Part shown: positions 27,498-41,730 of the stretch, piece after piece
Layout of the letters: the number at the start of each line of letters is the position of its first letter
Numbering within the stretch: the first letter of the stretch is position 1
Origin: Paracyclopina nana
Lineage: Eukaryota > Arthropoda > Copepoda > Cyclopoida > Cyclopettidae
Direction: 5' to 3'
NCBI GenBank assembly: GCA_019096065.1
Contig: JAGUCH010000001.1
Coordinates: 7,440,001 to 7,504,000, forward strand
DNA: 64,000 bases
The notes under the pieces: generated by a model
Told to the model about the DNA's origin: nothing
Databases searched by the model: none
The model's input: only the letters and a program-made list of their open reading frames with translations
Translations under genes and position numbers: made by a program

Positions 27498-30400
27498 TAA
27501 ACCCTCATTATTATTTTTGGGCGAATCTGGCCAAGAATTTGCCAGACTGCGTGGCGTCGTTTCATTTTAAATACCAATCTAGAACAATTGTGACCGTAGT
27601 GATCCGGTTCTGAATAATCCTTATCGACGCTAAATATTAGCCCAAATTACGTAGTACTTACACAGAGAGCGAGCAGCAGAACTCTTCTAGGTGAGAGGTT
27701 TTGGGCATTAAAAATTGCCTGCAGGACACAATGAATGGAATTGTTGTGTGACGGTAGCCAGCCAGCAATCCACGACTCGCAATCATGTTTTTCAGATCAG
27801 AGCAAATACCAAGAGTGAAATGGGTATGTCTTAATGTCATTCATTGATCTGACCTTGCCAACAAATCAGAATGTGAATGAATGAAATGACTCAGCATTGG
27901 AAACACCTATTGTCCTACAGAAAATGAATGAATGAATCTCCTATTGGGGACAATCTTGGTTCTCTCCCCCCACGCACCCCACTAGCTGCGTGCAACAATA
28001 CATGCCACAAATAGAGCAGGAATAATAGATCCCCAATTGGAAGAGTTTATTGATCTCGCACGCACAGTTTCAAGATCTGAGATCGAAGATCTGATTCTTA
28101 ATTGACGCCATGTCACGGCCCCACAATGGGGTAGCCATTACTTCTGACCATTTGACACGTCGACTTTAACATAGCTGGCATACCAAGCACAATACGAGAT
28201 CCAGATTGACCATTGTCGATGAGAAAATGCGCTTTTTATCCCCACCTCATTGTGATTGCTCAGCACACTGGCCAGGCCATTTAAATTCCACTTACAATGC
28301 TCAAGCTTCATATGTGAACTGCTGCCACTTCTGCTGCTGCTGCTGATGGAATTGTCCCGAAGCTAAGGGGTTGGAAAACACGTCGGAAATCAGCAGGATT
28401 GTGGCGCCAAGCTGTCTTCCAAAATCCAGCCCGTGAGAAAAACTTCCAGTCAATCCTTGAATTCCTACGAGATTTGTTATGTTGCTCGCATAGCGCGGTG
28501 ATGACCTCAATGCTTGTGCATGGCTCCCATTAAAAACGCTCGGTAATGGGAATCCTTCACACTTTTTTAATTGACAGTCGTTTTTACGAGAGCTACTGCT
28601 TCATGAAGTTCGTTTGCTCAAGATTTTCCAGCCGAGTCATGCTTTGGATCAATTCTTCACTTATGAGTTCTTTCCCCCCTCGCACTTCGTCTGGCGCACT
28701 GCACAGGTGTGATAACAACAGCCGTGTTGGTAATAATAACCAAAGCTTTGAGGTTGGACAATGATATGCAACTATGGACAAAAGCCGACGCCACCACCTT
28801 TTCTCACGACTAGCATGGAATGATTAAAATGACAAAAATACACGCGCAAACAGAAAATTCATCGGGGATTTTTTTCTCCATCACCCAGTCACCTCCGTTC
28901 TCCGGCAGTATGTGAGCTGCAGTTCGTCACACAACATTTAGCATTCTATGGTGTCACTTTGAGTGTGACTACCGTCACGTTTGGAGAGCTCATATATGTA
29001 TTCCCACAAAGGGAGACCGTTTAGAAAAACGCTTCACGAGCCGCAAATAATTCGTTGTCGCGCATTCATATCCATATTGTGCTAAAATTGTTGCCCTCTC
29101 CAACAACAGCCCGGTTCCGGCTACCAAAATCAGTAAAGTATGGTGCAGCTGAGCGCGCTAGCTTGCAGAGACCTCGCTAGACTTACACATTTGTGCATAG
29201 TCAGGTTTCTACGCTGATTTTCGCTGTTGGGACCCGGCTGACGTGGAGCTCTAGTAAAAATTCTACCACTATACCATATCTATACATGTGCTTTCAAGCC
29301 AAAGATGTGTGACGAATGGCCTCAAGTACCCCTAATTCTCCAGTTTTTTATCCGCTTCAATAACAATAATTCGCCTGCTACCAAATCAGAATTGTCAATT
29401 GGCCAGAAGGAAGCATAACATACCGCCATTCTCACGTTGCTTCTGCAATTATTTGTTATGTGCAAAGAGCCATGATTATTCATGGGGATTATTGACCTCA
29501 AGCTCGTCGCTGAGGTTAGCCCCAAACATAATGAATGCTATCGCATTTGTTTGACCCTGAAAGCCGCAGTATTTCATGTTAAGAAAAAACTTAATGGGCA
29601 CCAATTTAGATGAATAGGGCCGAACAAAGTATCTACACACACGTACATACTCGTGTGGCGAATTATTGTCCACATCTGCTGCATGCCCTACTGGCCCTGC
29701 AAATGTTTTTATGGTATAAAATTGTCGGTACTTTGAAGATCGATTTCCAACTTTGTCATCGCCGTTTATGAAGGACAATTTGTACAGTTTGGCGGTTCGT
29801 TTTTTCGCTTCTTTACTGCAGCATCATGTCATGAGCGAAGCATTGTAAAAAGTCGCTATTTTGCAGCCAGCTTCAATGACCGTCTGTCCATCTTTGAAGA
29901 ATTTATGACCTCCACCTTTGATGCGCTAACAATCACCAAGGAAATTCCTTCAGGTTGTTTGTGTCACTCACAAAATACCAGAAGCACCTCCTAAAACAAT
30001 TTGCAAATCGTCTCTCTAGGGAGCTCACAAAGAGGAGCATGATAACAAGGCGAACGACTTGTGTGTAGTTTAGCATTTCTAAATTCTATTGGGGCCTAGA
30101 AATGCGAGAATGGGAGCGCTGAAAACCCTCAATTTCGGCCGAATTGATGCATTGAGGAGAAGTGCATTCTTCGCCATCAGAAGTGTTTATCTATCCAGCT
30201 TGTTTGTGAGAAACATGTTTTGCCTTCGATTTTCTTCCATGGCACTGGCGGAGTATCCACTGAAATGTGTCTTTGGTGTTTTGAAGAGATGGCCCTTCCC
30301 GATCGTCAAAAGAGATTTTCCCGAAACTCGAGAGACTTCTTGTCGCCCGCACGTAGAGGTGGAAGAAAATTTGTCTCTGGCGGAGCCAAGCTGTCTCGCG

Positions 30401-33400
30401 CGGTCTTGAGTTTGGCGCATTCCTGACCCCAGGAACTACTGCAGATGTAGATCGGTGATCACAGATGAAATAAAAAGCTTCTGAATTCCCGATCCGTCAC
30501 ATCGAAGCGCATGCTAAATAGCATTCCAAAAGAGATTTGATTGCTTGACCATAAAGTGAAACCGACAGCTATACAAATCCAAAAATGCACTAGCTACTAC
30601 TCCTTGCTACGTACCGCGCAGCCGAAAAGGAATAACAAACATTGAAGAAGGATCTATAGAGCAAACAATATTGCCATAATGCTACTTTATCCTTTCATCG
30701 CATACAAAAGGCCAATGGGCACAAAGAGGGTTTTATTCCAAGCTCTGGTTGTTGTGCGTAGTTTATAGTATTGACAACGTCACTGAAGAATAAGTGGACA
30801 ACAATAAGTCCCTGCCAGTGATATGCACGACTAGTGTCCCACAAGCTCAAGCTTGCTCGATGTTATGTCTCGTTCATGTGTCTCCAAACGAGCAAAAAAT
30901 GATTTGAGAAAAGCGATGAAGGAAACATTCAAACTCTCCTCTGCTCTGACATTAAACAAGAATTGTGATTGTTAGATATTCATCCTGATTCAGGGACAGA
31001 CAATTTTCTGAATCAGTCGCTATATCATATAGAATAGCATATGCGGAATGATGGTCATCTTGAGGAGCAAACGCAATTTCCCCGCTTGGTAGCCTTTTAA
31101 AATAAGCACTATATTTCTAGTATTTGTAGCTTTTGGCGATATGAAAAATAGCTTAGCTTGTTGGGTACCTCTGTTTTCTTTTGATGATGGTCAGCCCAGT
31201 CTGACTGAAATTCCTCAGTAGTTGTTGTGGGACAATTGACGGCTGTAATGGCGACAAAAGTGGCATTTCTTCTCTTTGAAACTACTGCAGCCCTTTTGTG
31301 TGTTTACGAGCAAAAATATTCGAGTAAACAGACCACCGGGTTTGACCCAAAAATACACGGATGTGATCCTCTCACGCTTAATGCGGGGGATTTGCACAAA
31401 GACCACCTAATATTCGTCTAAAAGGACCGATCTGCTATGCTACTGAAATATTCGTCATGGAATGAAGAAAATAGGGAGCAATTTTGGAACTTCGGTCCTT
31501 TTAACAGCATAATTGCGGGCTTCGATAAATGGACGTCGATTGAATGGAATTCTTCATATTGCACCGAAAAATGCCATATGTTGGAGGGTTTGAGGTTGAC
31601 GTTGGGCGGGATCAAGTAAAAGTTCTTCTGGCAAAAGAATGGACGTGTCAGAAAATGTGAGCCTGACAGTCATGAATGGTTACTGACACCTTGGCCACAA
31701 AAGCTCCACTTTTGTAGGGGAAACCAAGAATGCTTGGACTCAAAAGAACGAACGCCACAAAAGCAGCTCACAATGAGATTGGACTAGTAGTCAGAAAATT
31801 CTTCTTCTGTGGATTTTACTCGAATAAATGGACGGCAGTTTATCACGGTGAAAATCGCAGCAGCTACTGCTCCACGTACAAAATGGCCAAATTGAAAAAG
31901 CAGTACACAATCCGTAGATCCTGTGCTATGAATGGCATTATGCGAGATTCACAAAAGAGAAATTCTTGGCGCAATAAAAGAGCTGAATGGACTACACATA
32001 AAGGGTATCACGGGATTGTAAACAACTGGGATCAATAGCAAGTTTATTTTCATAGCCCTCCTCTTCTCAAATATTGGCTCAGCTAAAACTCTCTGAGCTT
32101 CAGAAGATCTAGCCTCAGCTCTCTCGCCTCACCTAGTGGAGAGCAGCCAAAAAGCAAGACAAAAGAAGCCTTAGCTTTGTTAGTTTTCATTATCTCCCGG
32201 TAGCAGAGAATGCGAATCGCGTTCCAGCAGAAGTAGCAGCAGCCATTCGCTAATGTGACTTTGTGCACTGAATGACAGACACCTCTCCCCACAGCACTGG
32301 CTGCACCCCACTTATTTGGGGAATGAATAACCTCAGCTGAATAGGTGATGGTCAGGCTCTGAAAGATCTGGACTTCAATAGAAAAGAAGAAGAGGCCTTA
32401 GTGGAGGTCACAATGGCTCCTCTCTTCCTATTATGTGGTACATAATGCACAGAATGGCTGTTCAGGATGTGAATCAAATAGTTTGTCTTCTTCCATTTTC
32501 GCAGCACAAAGAACACTATGGAAGGGACACAATTTCCCAAAGCCAAATGCTTTCAACTGCTGCTGTTTCCCAATGATGGCTTCCCTTTCTTTGCCTGGCC
32601 TCAAAAGTTCACAGAGAGAGAGCGATTTCAGCCATTCTGAAAATATTTGGCGTTTCGCTAGTAAAAGTCAATCACATCCAACCATTCATTGACCAACGAG
32701 GATGAATGGGAGGTTTTCCAGGTCAAGCGTGAAAAAGCTCCCTTTTTTTAGAGAGAGAGGGAAGTCGTTCATCTCAACTAGCAAGACAAGCTATTCCAGA
32801 GATGTGCTGCTCCTCAGCGGCGAGGACAGGCGCATGACTTGGCGCAAAATAATTTGGCATTGTCCTGCAAAGAACCGTCCATCCATCCATCACGATCAAG
32901 AATCAAGAGAAAGTGTCCAATCATGATCAGAACTGGCATTGATAGTAGCCTGGATTACTATTCATCAGAGGAGAGCATTGTCATGCCACGACTTCTGCTG
33001 CTGAAAGCAACTTGAAGCACTCCTCGCTGTACGTAGCAGCATCAATTCTGAAGAGGGATTGAATAAATGACGTTTCCATTTGGCTCCTGGACAACAAGTG
33101 TTTCCAAGATCCCATCTCACTTCTGGCAGTATCTTAAAACTGATCTAGAGACCCAAAATGGCAATTCCACTACACCCGTCGCGCCCTATAATGCGTGGAA
33201 CTGGATTGAAGACACAATCCAATATCTAGAGTACAAGGTGTTGTAAGATCAGTTAAGTATTATCTGCGATCGATTTTTGCTGACAGCTAATTGGCTAATG
33301 AGTTGAAGAAAATCGAACTTTCGAAAGCTGCTTTGTGAAACCCTCGCTGTCATTTGTCACAGCCATTCGTCTACGTGCCTATGTACAGTCCTATATTCTT

Positions 33401-36400
33401 TTCCTAAGTACAGTAACTACAAAAGTGTGTGGTCTTTCAAATCAAACGACGTAATTTATGACCTATTTCGTTTCTTTCATAAACTTGAGTTTTTGTCAGG
33501 GTGAATTGTGTCCTTGGAACTGCCAATAAACATAACGAGCCAGATATTGTAAAAACCTGGAGATTCATGGCAGCAGCAAGTGGCAAACAATGTCTCCTAA
33601 TGACCATGTTTTGCCTTTGCACGAGCCCCTCCCTTCTCAGGTTTGACCAAGTCCATGAATTCTCTTTGCTAAATGAGACTGAGTGTGACCAAGAGCAGAA
33701 TTTACGAGAGTCAAAGAAAAAAATTCCAATTCTTCTACGCAGGTGCTCATTTTACATGCGCGCTTTTGCGACTTTGATGGGCACATCCGTCCTATGAGCC
33801 CATCGGGGGTTCGTCAAGCTGACAAAGGCAAAGGTGGGAAAAGGACAATTAAAAGAGGACTTTCGGCCCAGTATGAGGCCAACAACGGGTTAACACGGAT
33901 CCTCGTGATAATCGCAGTGGTGCATTCATTCCTCTAATTCTCACCTTAAACACCTGCCTAAGAGATGCACTCTTCCTACGTTCTACTATAAGTGTGCGAG
34001 AATTAAATACAAGAGAGGGAATGATGATATCAAGCCAAGAAGGGCATCGCTTAGTAGCATTGCCTATTTTCTGACTTATAATATACTACACAGGCGTGAA
34101 AATTCCCCGTTTTTCTACCGGAGAATTTGTGTTACTAATTCGCAGGTGCGTCTTCGCGGCAGGAGACGTGGAACCCCCATGGTCAACCCTGTCTTGTTGT
34201 CGTTGTTGAATATTCAAACTTCTTCCTCATTGGGCCTGCTGGTCATTATTTCGAGGAGAATAAGAAAATTTTCTTCAATAGCCCCCTCCGTGGCTGGACA
34301 AGGACAATAATATTGAGAACAGCAGCAATGAATAATGAATAACTATTGTGCCAAAGTGATTGTTGTTGGGTTTCTTGGTTTCCAACGGAATGGCAGCTCT
34401 CCCAAGATGGAATTTATGTCAACTTTATGACGAGCATTTTTATGGATTTCTACATGGCATGGCGGTGAGAAATGCATATCTTGCTGTCTGCTGGCGTGGC
34501 TGGGCTGCTCCACGATCAAGGAAGATAGATGGGAGACAAAAAAGGTCCTCCCGAACTTTTAGCTTTTTAATGGTTTTTCCTCTCTCAAGCCACCACTCCG
34601 TTTGTACGTGGTAATGGGTTTTTGCTTGCGCTTAGAATTTGGATTCGCTTTGGCATTGTGCTGTAGCGCCATGATGCTCAATCATACAAAAGGTGTTTAT
34701 GGATACTCATCCTTTTGTGCATTTTCACTTTGACAGCGTCTTCGCTTCTTCTCTTGCACTTACACTTTACTTTCTCAAACAAATAAAATAAAAAATACTT
34801 GAGAACAGGGTCAATGAATAATTCGGTTGGCTTCAAATTGATTCTTAAACTGCTAGGGCAATCAATGATGGGCCAAAAAGTAGCAATAGCATGAGAGGGT
34901 TATCTAACTTTCCATTTGCCTGGCCAAGATCAAGCTCCCACTGCAATATAAACTTCTGAAATTGCGCCTCCCTTCCCCTCTGTGCTCCACACAAAGCATA
35001 TTTAGTAGTACTGGGTAGGAATTAATCTTGATGACAACACCTTTTGTGGTGCCAAAATGTGAATAGCCAAAGCATGCAAAGCTTTACGACAATAATAATT
35101 CCTCACAGTCAGTGTTGTGTATAATACAAATAGTGAGTGGTATACTGCTGTACCTGAAAAGACCAGGTATGAAAATCCAGTACCGACTACTTCAAGCAAA
35201 AAGAAATGAGCAGCTTAAAGGCGTGTTCAGCTAAATGCAGTCACCGTCCGGGATGGAATGTTGGTTTGGTTGGGCTGGACCCAAGTTTATGATTGCCAGC
35301 CATCCACACTGAGGATAATTTAGCCCTGCAAACGCCTCTGATTACAGCAGCTTGTGGCTACGCACTCTGGTACGGCGGGACAAAAGTTAATTACGAATGA
35401 AAATCTTACAATTTTTAGTGCGCTCGATTAAAGAGCCCAGTGTGCATTACTCGCTCTAGTAGCCACTAGTGGTGTGCCCATTGAAATTCCTTTTCTGCCC
35501 ATAATTCCATCATAACAAGGCTCACAAAAGGCCAGTGGTGACACTTTGTACGATAAAACGTTCGTATCGGCGTTGGCAATAATAAACACCAATTGTGCAT
35601 GCATTTCAACAGGTCCACTCAAGCACAATGCGAACTGTTCCTCATCATCTGCTAAAAAGGTCCATTTTATACGAAACATGGCTCGTCCATTCAGATGGTG
35701 GCCAAGTGAATTTTCCACGATGATCGTCAAGTTTCAGCATAGCAGCACACAGAAGCACTTACTGCCTGCCTGCCTCTCTGTATGTATTCTAGTACACTGC
35801 TACGTACGTATATGGCTTTGGCCATTGACAACAAAATCTGTGTTCTCATTCTTCTCTTTTTTAGGGTGAATTGAAGACCCCTTTGAGGATCAATTGGCCG
35901 AAACGGGTGGAAAAAAGCCCCAGGATGAACTCATCATGGATCATGACGACAAAAGCAGATGCTGGTCTTAGTTGTAGTGGTACTATGCTCCCTTTTATGC
36001 GGTGAAATCCTCAGCAGCAGCCATTATAAATCACGTCGTGAATTATTAGTCAAAAAGTCGACGTGAAACAACTTGCAAGAATCATCATTTCATCATTGTT
36101 GAAAACCCTGAGCAGGATGTTCCAAAAAAATCCCAACATCATCATCAATATTGTTGGAACCATAATGCACGATGAAATTGAAAGTTGAATGGCGAGGATA
36201 ATTTTCAAGAAATCAAGCTCGTATTGATAACGCGCCAGATTTGAAAATAGGAGTTCCCAGAAAGGAGCATCCTGCGTGCTCAGCTATTTGTCCTTTCTCA
36301 GCCCATCGGTTCTCCTAGTGCTCGGCGCAGTAGCCTCAAGTATTTGGAACATTTTCCAATTTTCTCAATGACCCTCGCCGTCCAGGGTCTACCCATTTGA

Positions 36401-39400
36401 ATGCCCCCTTTATTGTTCGGGAGATCTTTTGCAAGCAATGTGACAATCAAGGAGAAGAATGGATTATATGGCCCAGCCCCCAAGCACCATAAACCGGTCT
36501 GTCTTGACTTGAGACGGAGATGGCGGACTTGGGGCAAAAAAAAGAATATAAGAAAGAGAGCAATAAACGACTTCTTTTGAGGGGCCAAAATAATTGTAAT
36601 TTTCCATCCATTTTGGAAAAAAAGTTCTGTGGGATTTATTGCCATATGCTGATTAGAATCTGTGACCGGCTGAGCCAGCAGCAGCACTAGCACGACCTCC
36701 TACTGAGCGAAGCGACACCTTTTCTAAGCCTTGCATCCTTGCAAGCAATTACCACTCAGATGTTATCAACACGCAACTACACTGAGAGTACAGCTACACA
36801 CACTTGCAAACGTTGCCGAGAAAAATACTAGCCACTGTTACGCAAGCTTCGATCTGCCGAGTTTTCTATCGTGATGTGCCCAGGGCAGTAGCGCTTGAAT
36901 AGAACCAGTTCTTAAGGGTCTTGTGTCAACATGCATTCAGCAATTTTCGTCGGTTAAGGTGGAAAATTACTAAGCCTGGCCGCAGGAGCTGAGCTGGGTG
37001 AAACAATGTCATAATATCTCAACTGGTTGAAAAAGCTGTCCAACTTTTTTGTGCAGTGTTTGTTAGCCACCTATTGTGCCCGTTTTACTCAATAACGAAT
37101 GAGTCGAGGCCAAAGAGACGTTGGAACTACCTACAACAAAGCTCCCCAATGCCATTCGAGCCAAAGAATAAGCTCTTTTGTCTTTCGATGACTATATGGC
37201 TCACTGTCTTTCAAGGACCCAAAGACTTGATTGTCGACAAAGGCGCAACCGACCTCACTTTGCTTAACCTTTATGGCAAAAAGTAGCGCAACTTTCAATG
37301 CGATGTCGCCAGGCAATTTTTGTGGTAGAAGAGCACGATTTCAGAGGTGACAATAAATCAATTTCCCAAATGGCCGAAGGGCATCGGTCGAATGGGCGCC
37401 ATATTTGTGAAGAACGATGATTTCTGCCTCGTTCTCGTGACTTTGGATCGCTTTTGAATAATGTCCCTGGCACAAGTTATGGTGGAAGATGACGAGGCAC
37501 GAGCCCTAGGAATTCCATAAAACGGAGATTTTCTTCCTTATCGCCAATGCTCATCAAGACGAAGAAGTATTTGGCCTTAGTGGCTTATCGCCGCTTGCTT
37601 GTCACTCACTTTCACACCCTCCCCAGCCTTGGTCTCGTGGAATGCATCGGATCGAGTAGTGTTTCAGCGAACTGGAGCTTAACACTTTCAATTATGGAGA
37701 GGTCAAGCTTAGTTTTGTGGTTTTGGAATGCAGACAAGCAGATTAAAGTCAGCATTTTTCTCGGTCACTGCATGGGAAATTGCCGGGAGGTCCCGGATTG
37801 TGAAGTGAACAAATTCGAAATATTCGACGGCGACATTTTCGACCCATGCCTATCTGGGGCTAAAATCTTGGTCACTTTGGACACGTGTAACTGTCAAAAC
37901 TACTCGCTCTCAGTAGGAACAACACCTTTTGCGGCTTCCTGTGCTTTAGACAAAAAACGCTCTAACTAACCTGACGTGTGCTTGTCACACACACACAAAT
38001 GTGCCACTTTACGCAGGAGGCTCTACTATTATTATTTGCCTCATAACAAGGCTGCAAACTTTGGTATGCGCACTCCTACTGGATAATCAGCCATTCGATC
38101 ATATCAGCATTGTGAAAAAGTTTTTGTGCCATGGCTTCTCTGGAGTGTCATCCTGGCTGAATATTTTCTCGCTTTTGATTAATATCGGCAGGTCTTTTGT
38201 TGAGTGCAAAGTTCCCCCTAGTTGGAGAAGAAGCAGAAGCTAACATTCGCCGGTAACAATGTGCTTTTTCAATATCAAGTATGTGAGAGATAGTCTGAGA
38301 AATACCCTCCTCTGTTGTCCGCTGGTGCACACAATGCAGCAGGTCTTCTCTCTCCTCATGCCGTGTCCACATTTGCAAGTCAATATTGTGCGCTCGTGCT
38401 GAGCTCACAACTTTAATGCTCATCATGAACCAAAACGCTCATTTGCATCAACACTTGTCTCATCGCGAAACATTCCTCTCGGTAGTAATAGAGCCTCAAT
38501 AGCCTATTGTGTTTTCACTACCTAACCCAGGGGCGACTCATCAAGGCGAAATTGTTTAATGACCCCATAGATGTGCCCCCAGAGAAAAACAGGAGCACAT
38601 AAAGTCTTGCCGACCAATTATTGGAGATTTTTTTAAAATCCATCTTCTCCCCTTATACGGGTTCTTAGAGGCATTCTTGTGAAGGCGGATTACGCTCACC
38701 TAGCCAGGTGCGCCCCTGTCATTTCAGGGAATCAATACTTTACCTTCAGGAAAGAGTTCTTTGAATTTTCATAATTGAATTAGCCCCAAAAAGCTACTAC
38801 CGGAGGCGATGCTTTGGAAATTACCTCAAGTCAGGAGCTTGGCATAAAAATGGCTCGAACAAAGAAGGTTTTCCTAAAATAATAATAGGGCGCAAGTCTG
38901 CCCGAAGTTGTCGATCCATGAGTCTCGTTTGCATTACAAAGGTGATTTTAATTTTCCTTCTTTTTTGCCTTGAAGAAAAGGCTACCACCAACTAGCTCCA
39001 CCACTGAATTCGTCTTCATTACCTTTATGGACCCACAATGCACACAAAAGGCAGTTCAGCCCTGGAAAATTAACTGTCTCACAGAAGAACGATATACACT
39101 CTAATTTGCTTGACTGATTACACATGAAGGGAAATGGATATGACAATAGCAAACAAAGTACGGGACATTACGAGGCACACGCCCAAAAAAGACCTCCATT
39201 CAAGGTGTGTATAAAATGATTCATTGGAAGGTATCACGTACTACTTGCCTCCACACATGTGATACTGCATAGTCGCAACAATAGACAAACAATGTGATTG
39301 TTTTCCTTGCCACAAAAGAGTGCGAAGTTTGGCTATTATCTAATTCACTAATACTACCGCCAGAAAATCGACCTGACGATCGCTTGAGGCGGAAATCATC

Positions 39401-39729
39401 CAATAAAGCACTTCGCAGAAAGCGCAATCGCGTGCATCCAATTCGGAACCATTTGAAGAAATAATCTCTCAACCTAGCGAAAGCACCGGCTAATTTATAC
39501 ACAACAAAAATACGTCAACCTCATCATTTGGGAAAAGAAGGCAACTCGAGGTTGAAGTTGCAAAGAAGGAGGTGCTGGCGCTGAACATAATACCGGTTCT
39601 ATTCGAAATAGGAAAATGCAAAGCAAGCACACCTCTGTCTTTCACACAATAGCACAATGGATGGGCTATAATGGCAACGCCAAATGAAGCCAGAAATGAG
39701 GCGGTTGCATGTCAATAGCAACAGCTAAT
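27498..39729. other. Non-coding region between MITE copy 1 and the SLC46 gene
   Basis: About 12 kb without a supported gene. Sox core sites ACAATGG/CCATTGT occur at 28123-28129, 28210-28216 and 32410-32416, a tandem ACAATAG (39646-39652) plus ACAATGG (39654-39660), and several CTATTGT variants. A perfect octamer ATTTGCAT is at 38441-38448. The longest open frame (37547-37969 plus, 140 aa) has no recognisable motif. The region is a candidate for cis-regulatory DNA of the Sox genes. Confidence 0.5.
39646..39660 (+). promoter_or_regulatory. Tandem Sox core sites (ACAATAG + ACAATGG)
   Basis: Two Sox-type sites on the same strand, 8 bp start to start, in the sequence ACAATAGCACAATGG. Close head-to-tail sites are compatible with two HMG domains binding side by side. 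It lies just past the SLC46 poly(A) signal. Confidence 0.35.
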
Positions 39730-39735
39730 TTTATT
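39730..39735 (-). terminator. Poly(A) signal of SLC46-like gene
   Basis: AATAAA on the minus strand, 7 bp after the stop codon at 39743-39745, so the 3' UTR may be very short. Confidence 0.6.
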
Positions 39736-39742
39736 GCGGTGC

Positions 39743-41730
39743 TCAAATATAGCTAACACTGGAAATGTTTTCGAAAGTACTCGGAGATAGTTTACGATCC
39801 TCAATTTTGCGCTTTTCATTTAGCTCTTCAGGGGTCAGTCTTCCTGCTCCTGCTTTCGTGACATCGCCTATTCTCCGGCCTCTGAGAGAAATGTGGACGT
39901 AAATTGACAGGGAGAGAGCTATCAACGAAATGGACGTCGAAGCCAAAAATACCGCACCAGGGAACGTACTGTCAGTGGCCTGAAAAACAACTCTTTCAGC
40001 GTGCGAGGTGCATGGAGCAAAAACTGGCTCACCTTCCATAAAGTGGCGTATCCTTGAACAATGCCAACGGGAAGCAAGCTCTCAATGGCGGATAAAACTG
40101 CATTGATTTTGCCCAGCTCATCGGGCAAAACACAAGTCACTGACATTGCTCTCAAAATGGAGAATGCATAGCCACCAACAACATCCACCAACCCTCCTAA
40201 AAATGACTTGCGAGCTTACTGAGAAGAAGAAAACAAGGATGAAAGGACGGCTCATTTACCCAAGTAGTACATCCAAGGCTTGCTCGCAAACGCCTTGATT
40301 ACGTGCCTCAATGTGATGCTTGAAAACAACATTGTCATGACCAACGATTCAGATATACCCAGCACAGAAATGAGAGGAATAAATATTGCCTGTCCTGTGG
40401 AAAAGTCAGACGCAAGTGTGTAGGACTTACAGCCTCGCTAAAGTAGTAGCCTTACCAACTAGTGACGAAGCCGAAACAATGCTGGAGTAAGTGCTGTACT
40501 CGTCGATATCCCACTCGTATCGCGTTCTTACATAGTTGTAAGCTATGCTGCCTTCTCCAATAAATGGCATGATGCTGAGAGCCGTCATAAACATGAAAAT
40601 CAAGATGTATTTTCGATTGGGCCCTTCTCGCTTTTTGAATGTGGTCTTGATGCAATCCCACGCATGTTTAGGGCTGAAAGCACTGCGTTGTTTGCCCTAT
40701 ATATTAGAGAGATAAAGATGAATTTTTGTGGGTTCATGCTGACCCCTTTGAAAACTATGTCACGCATGTTTAGTAGCTGTTTTTGCGGTGGGAAAGTCCT
40801 AACATATATATACCTTCTTCTCTGGATTCCATTTGTAGGACCAAACCCTCACAATCATAAATACCACACCCAAGAACGTACCGACGAGCGAGGCAGTGAA
40901 CACACACACGTAGCCACCTGGAAATTCCATTAGAGAAGAGTTGTTTGCCAGAAAAGGAAACAATTGCAGACTCACCTTTATCGAGGAGATAAGCACCAGC
41001 TGGGGCTGCGAGTGGTCTGCCCAAGCTAGAAGCCAAGTGTAACATGCCATATCGGAAAGCTCGATTTTCCGGTTCAGTGATGTCAGCTATGAAAGCATTT
41101 ACGGCCAATATCCAGACGCCAAAGCCACCTTGAACATTAATTGAGTTTGAAAAAATCAAGCTTCATGCAACTTCCCTTTTACCAGCAAGCGAAGTTGGAA
41201 GATTGGACACCAGCAGGTATTCTTTCGGAGTTTCTAAAAAGTATGCACACAGGATGATGATCGTTTGCTCCAAGATTTTTGCGGTGAAGTAGATGTAGAA
41301 GAGCAGCTTTCGCCCAAATAGATCACACCATGCACCCATGTAGAAGGAGAAAAATATGGGAAACACTGTCCTCACCATGGTCTGATAGACAGCGAATTGT
41401 GCAATCTGAAACGCAGATTGGAAAGTTGGCAAAATGAAGAAAGCCACGTCTTTTCACCTCTTGCTGAACCAGTTTGTTTTCCTCCTTGTAATCTTGCACC
41501 AAGTTATCGCAGACCGTCTCGTTGTAATTGAAATCGAGTCTGCAAGACTTGTAGATGGTCATTTGACTAGTGGCTAGATCGTCCATGTTGGATGAAAAAG
41601 CAATCAGGAACATTGCTGGTTCGATGGTGATATTTTTGAAAACCCTAACAATTCTGTTAGCGGTCCTGTTGACAAGGCCTGGCGGGAAAGCAGGCTTATC
41701 TTTGCCATCTCCTACTCTTGAGGTTCTCAT
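39743..41730 (-). CDS. SLC46-family (proton-coupled folate transporter-like) MFS transporter
   Basis: Eight exons join in frame on the minus strand: 41458-41730, 41183-41405, 40976-41128, 40814-40917, 40456-40696, 40260-40394, 40033-40196 and 39743-39979, giving 509 aa, normal for the family. Introns are 52-117 bp, all GT-AG. The N-terminus has ITIEPAMFLIAF, then an extracellular loop with NYNET (N-glycosylation sequon) and a Cys pair (KSC..., TVCDNL), as in SLC46. Exon 2 carries MGAWCDLFGRK, the MFS loop 2-3 motif. Exon 3 has AFIADITEPENRAFRYGML, the family's conserved helix-4 region. Exon 5 gives the central loop and YVRTRYEWDIDEYSTYSS. SLC46 members move folates or related small molecules across plasma or lysosomal membranes with protons; the substrate here cannot be told. 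Start ATG 41730 is used; the frame upstream starts only with TTG after a stop. It sits inside the SoxB cluster on the same strand. Confidence 0.92.

Noticed and set aside
37547-37969. 140-codon plus-strand frame between Sox21a and SLC46
   Set aside because: No recognisable domain, no splice partner, and no neighbouring support. Kept only as a low-priority possibility.
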